Below are positions 63,801-64,000 of a DNA stretch of 64,000 nt, one piece after another. The number at the start of each line of letters is the position of its first letter. Within the stretch, counting starts at the first letter, position 1. Under the pieces are notes generated by a model that did no database searches, had not been told where the DNA came from, and worked only from the letters and a program-made list of their open reading frames with translations. This DNA comes from Flagellimonas myxillae. GTDB taxonomy: Bacteria; Bacteroidota; Bacteroidia; Flavobacteriales; Flavobacteriaceae. Location of the stretch: positions 558,001 through 622,000 of the forward strand of contig NZ_JAMFLY010000002.1 in the NCBI RefSeq assembly GCF_023502235.1, written 5' to 3'. The position numbers were made by a program, and so were the translations under genes.

Positions 63801-64000
63801 CCGTTGTTTTTGAGTTAACCGTTACCAATGCAGGTCCAAGTGCAGCCACCAATGTGGTAGTGGAAGATATTGTTCCGATAGGCTACACCCTACAAACGGT
63901 AAATAATGGGGGGACCGATATTGCCGGTACATTCTTGACTTGGAATATTGCCAATATTCCTGTAGGTTCCACCACTGTTTCCTATGAAGTAACAGTAAAT
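57824..64000 (+). CDS. Giant secreted repeat protein (PKD/Ig-like and DUF11 repeats), 3' partial
   Basis: An open frame of 2059 codons from ATG 57824 to the window edge with no stop. It has a signal peptide (LFFLLFAAIQWGNAQ, about 15-30). About eleven Ig/PKD-like repeats of roughly 90-100 residues follow, each headed by DAGPDQ or a variant (for example near 58483, 59623, 60178, 60994, 61282, 61579, 61852) and containing GTWTQ..GP and GTYTFEWTV. From 62099 there are five DUF11 repeats of about 135 residues (ATPNVGDTVV, SYEATVN, with acidic NNDDGDQSEDDED linkers). No catalytic motif was seen. A T9SS or gliding-type C-terminus is expected beyond the edge (inference). Surface adhesin or fibre is the likely role. 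Confidence 0.9.
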   Translation, partial: MYRPLTRQKKEAFFLFFLLFAAIQWGNAQNCSVNAGIPETICENIATYTLFGSTSGLVQSGPTWSQVGGPSVIIVDPLNINTQVNGLVGGNTYTFRLSAVCTDGTPQFQDVDITVQPITVSDAGNDIASCPDNTGAVSTNANTPLNGGETGAWSIVGANNAGVTINTPNSPTTTLTLAESSAGTTTLEWTITGPEYAPGLSCESSSTITVTNYGGVSVVDAGPDQNLDNCYTLTQSTNLAGSFGGNNINGQVGTWSFVSGPNTPVIANANTNNTNVSNLIEGTYTFRWSVSGPCASGEDTMSITVAEATQDITTASLQDDNIRFCDASITTVTLIGSVPLFTDETVTWTQTSGPVAGVNILSPNSSTTQITGLDGSSTYQFTYTIENGTTLCSDSATATVQYSTAPVSITANGGSDIVAACGITSVDIPFVTTGNGTNTYSIVSGPSGSTLVDPGTFSNTGGTPLNINFDVEGTYTVLLRRSLNGSIQTGCDVATDAINVTVAMTPTAANAGTDQTLACNVVDTDITGNIVTVGSSLWSQISGPNQATIASPYARTTNVANLIPGTYVFQYAISGGNACAPSQEDTVEIIVSSDAPVATDAGLDQTICFGAPTILAANAVPSSNLEGVWTVDTAPVGATIVFADANDPNTLVSGLDDPNEIYIFRWTISNPDDPACPNPGTDTVTISTNATQGPTLADAGADQCVGTGVTTVTLVGNQPAGDEIGTWSAVPAVGIAFDDPNQFDTDATITVEQSYILTWTISKIAPGCQDTSDEVEITIGPDAIADAGPDQTECQSTFTMDASGSVGSGGFWTQISGPGGFSFDDDTSPTAQVTFTYSGQYVFEWTANNGSCSSDTDQVTLNVGIPPTTAVVTSPSETICSATTVILDGNAFNSDIENGYWTLLSGAPNTPTFSDINDPNATVTGMVSGSYTFRWTIAGDSNCPTSFADKTVDVYVPANAGPDMELCNVQNFLLEATFGSTGTWVQTFGPGVGGAPGTPATITQNPVGSNVAEVSDIVLGSFYIFEFTTNYPGATGCGNTSDQVQVESSGLPSVLPDAGPDQLLCIGDLVVPNQTTLAGNMPPDDVDEATWSFTEQPAGSTAVITNVNDPTSTITGLTVPGTYILEWNFEAGFCFNTSDVVRIEVYEAPSAADAGPDQLNACQLEAQLNAVPPTVGTGTWTLTTDPSGGAAVIDNPNSPTSTLSNITVNGTYILTWTVAHNSVSFVDSPSACDPTTDTVSITFPDDAPSLADAGPDQELCAATQTNMAATALVIGTGTWTQTAGPGVGGTPGTPANIVTPNSETTLIDTLESGTYEFTWTVLNGGCTFEDTLEVVIYEDPVSTDAGPDQNLDQFSSVIMAADAPIAGTGTWTQVSGPTTVGFVNENDPNTEVFGATSGTYVFEWTVTNGICAPVSDTVEVALLGIDLELSKSVSPTIANPGDTVTFTLDVFNNDASSATDAIGVTVRDVIPSGYTLVPGTVSNGGVYNIGDFSITWSNLSINNGATLNLTFDATVNVSGNYENTAEITGNGIFDIDSTVDNGVQGEDDQDSAQVTIVESDLSLTKDISAASSATPNVGDTVVYEITITNDGPDTATNIAVQDVVPSGLTIGTINNGGVNSSGTISWTIANLPVGSTTLSYESTVNTPTGTTGEYTNVTEITASDQWDADSTPNNDDGDQSEDDEDNFTLSVSEEADLSIAKSVIVGSLTPNVGETLTFELIVSNAGPNDATGVSVEDVLPAGFTLSAVNGGGSQAGNTASWSGLFIPNGGNIALSYQASVNTPTGAPGEYTNAAQITGSGQVDTDSDPTSGFGVDDLGDTLADDDETSLTLVPQEANLSVDKSVSDATPNVGEVVTFTVQVDNAGPDVATNVSITDAVPDGYTIVGGSVSNGGIFNLGGSEVLWNLANVPLAGVTLSYEATVNAPTGAVGEYQNIVEITASDQYDSNSTPNNDDGDQSEDDEDSETIIPEASDLSLVKDISAASSATPNVGDTVVFELTVTNAGPSAATNVVVEDIVPIGYTLQTVNNGGTDIAGTFLTWNIANIPVGSTTVSYEVTVN
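62099..64000 (+). repeat. Five DUF11 repeats in the giant ORF
   Basis: Repeat units begin at 62099, 62501, 62909, 63332 and 63740, spaced 402, 408, 423 and 408 bp; the last is cut by the window edge. Units two and five share the peptide ISAASSATPNVGDTVV, although 11 of its 16 codons differ synonymously. Confidence 0.85.

Noticed and set aside
58147-63852. Series of minus-strand frames of 60-187 codons opposite the last 6 kb
   Set aside because: The plus strand has one uninterrupted frame from 57824 with repeat domains and a signal peptide; the antisense frames are side effects of its composition.

Overview
The window reads as chromosomal DNA of a marine-type Flavobacteriaceae bacterium (Bacteroidota), probably close to the Muricauda/Allomuricauda/Zobellia group. 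The signs are SusC/SusD outer-membrane proteins, exoproteins with type IX secretion (T9SS) C-terminal sorting domains, family-specific proteins (DUF4199, DUF4286, HTTM, a fused OlsF-like acyltransferase, an L25/Ctc ribosomal protein), few Shine-Dalgarno sequences, and promoters of the Bacteroidota form TTG-N18-21-TAnnTTTG. No rRNA, phage, IS element or CRISPR array was seen. The genus is inference; the family assignment is well supported.

Layout. 1-8.3 kb: genome maintenance on the minus strand (partial ATP-pyrophosphatase, mfd, pdeM, Lhr-like helicase). The usual pdeM/helicase pair is split by an HxlR regulator, nitroreductase and quinol-monooxygenase-like cassette. 8.4-14.6 kb: TerB-like protein, fbp, GNAT, aspartate kinase, a bifunctional OlsF-type acyltransferase and a carboxypeptidase-regulatory-domain protein. 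14.7-16.5 kb: an arsenic operon, arsR - DUF6428 - ArsN1-like acetyltransferase - arsC, with no efflux pump in it. 16.6-20.1 kb: small stress or membrane proteins and a membrane-anchored LuxR/DUF4199 pair. 19.2-28.9 kb: a minus-strand housekeeping stretch (TPR protein, DUF4286, GGCT, rsmA, mgtE, cupin, 2-hydroxyacid dehydrogenase, serS, HTTM, ribF).

28.9-33.4 kb: a large secreted reprolysin-like metallopeptidase whose stop codon overlaps the start of a lipoprotein gene. 33.4-36 kb: pth, rplY, prs and tRNA-Leu(CAA). 36.2-47.0 kb: an unusual locus with a PhoX-like protein, a membrane LytTR regulator, a di-heme cytochrome c peroxidase, a beta-helix/cytochrome c fusion, SusC, SusD and a PKD lipoprotein, followed by an aldehyde dehydrogenase.

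48.7-64 kb: a surface-protein island. It holds a 2681-residue BspA-like (DUF285) protein of seven PKD-plus-repeat cassettes, a lipoprotein coupled to it by an ATGA overlap, and a giant secreted repeat protein that starts at 57824 and runs off the window edge.

The most notable observation is that the metallopeptidase/lipoprotein and BspA/lipoprotein pairs are paralogous two-gene modules. Both have a T9SS cargo with a shared C-terminal region (TSP3-like calcium motif, two beta domains, sorting domain), then a 4-bp ATGA overlap, then a lipoprotein of the same two-domain Fn3-like family. This suggests a surface-display unit with a dedicated lipoprotein partner. The redox/SusCD locus is the second candidate for an undescribed system.
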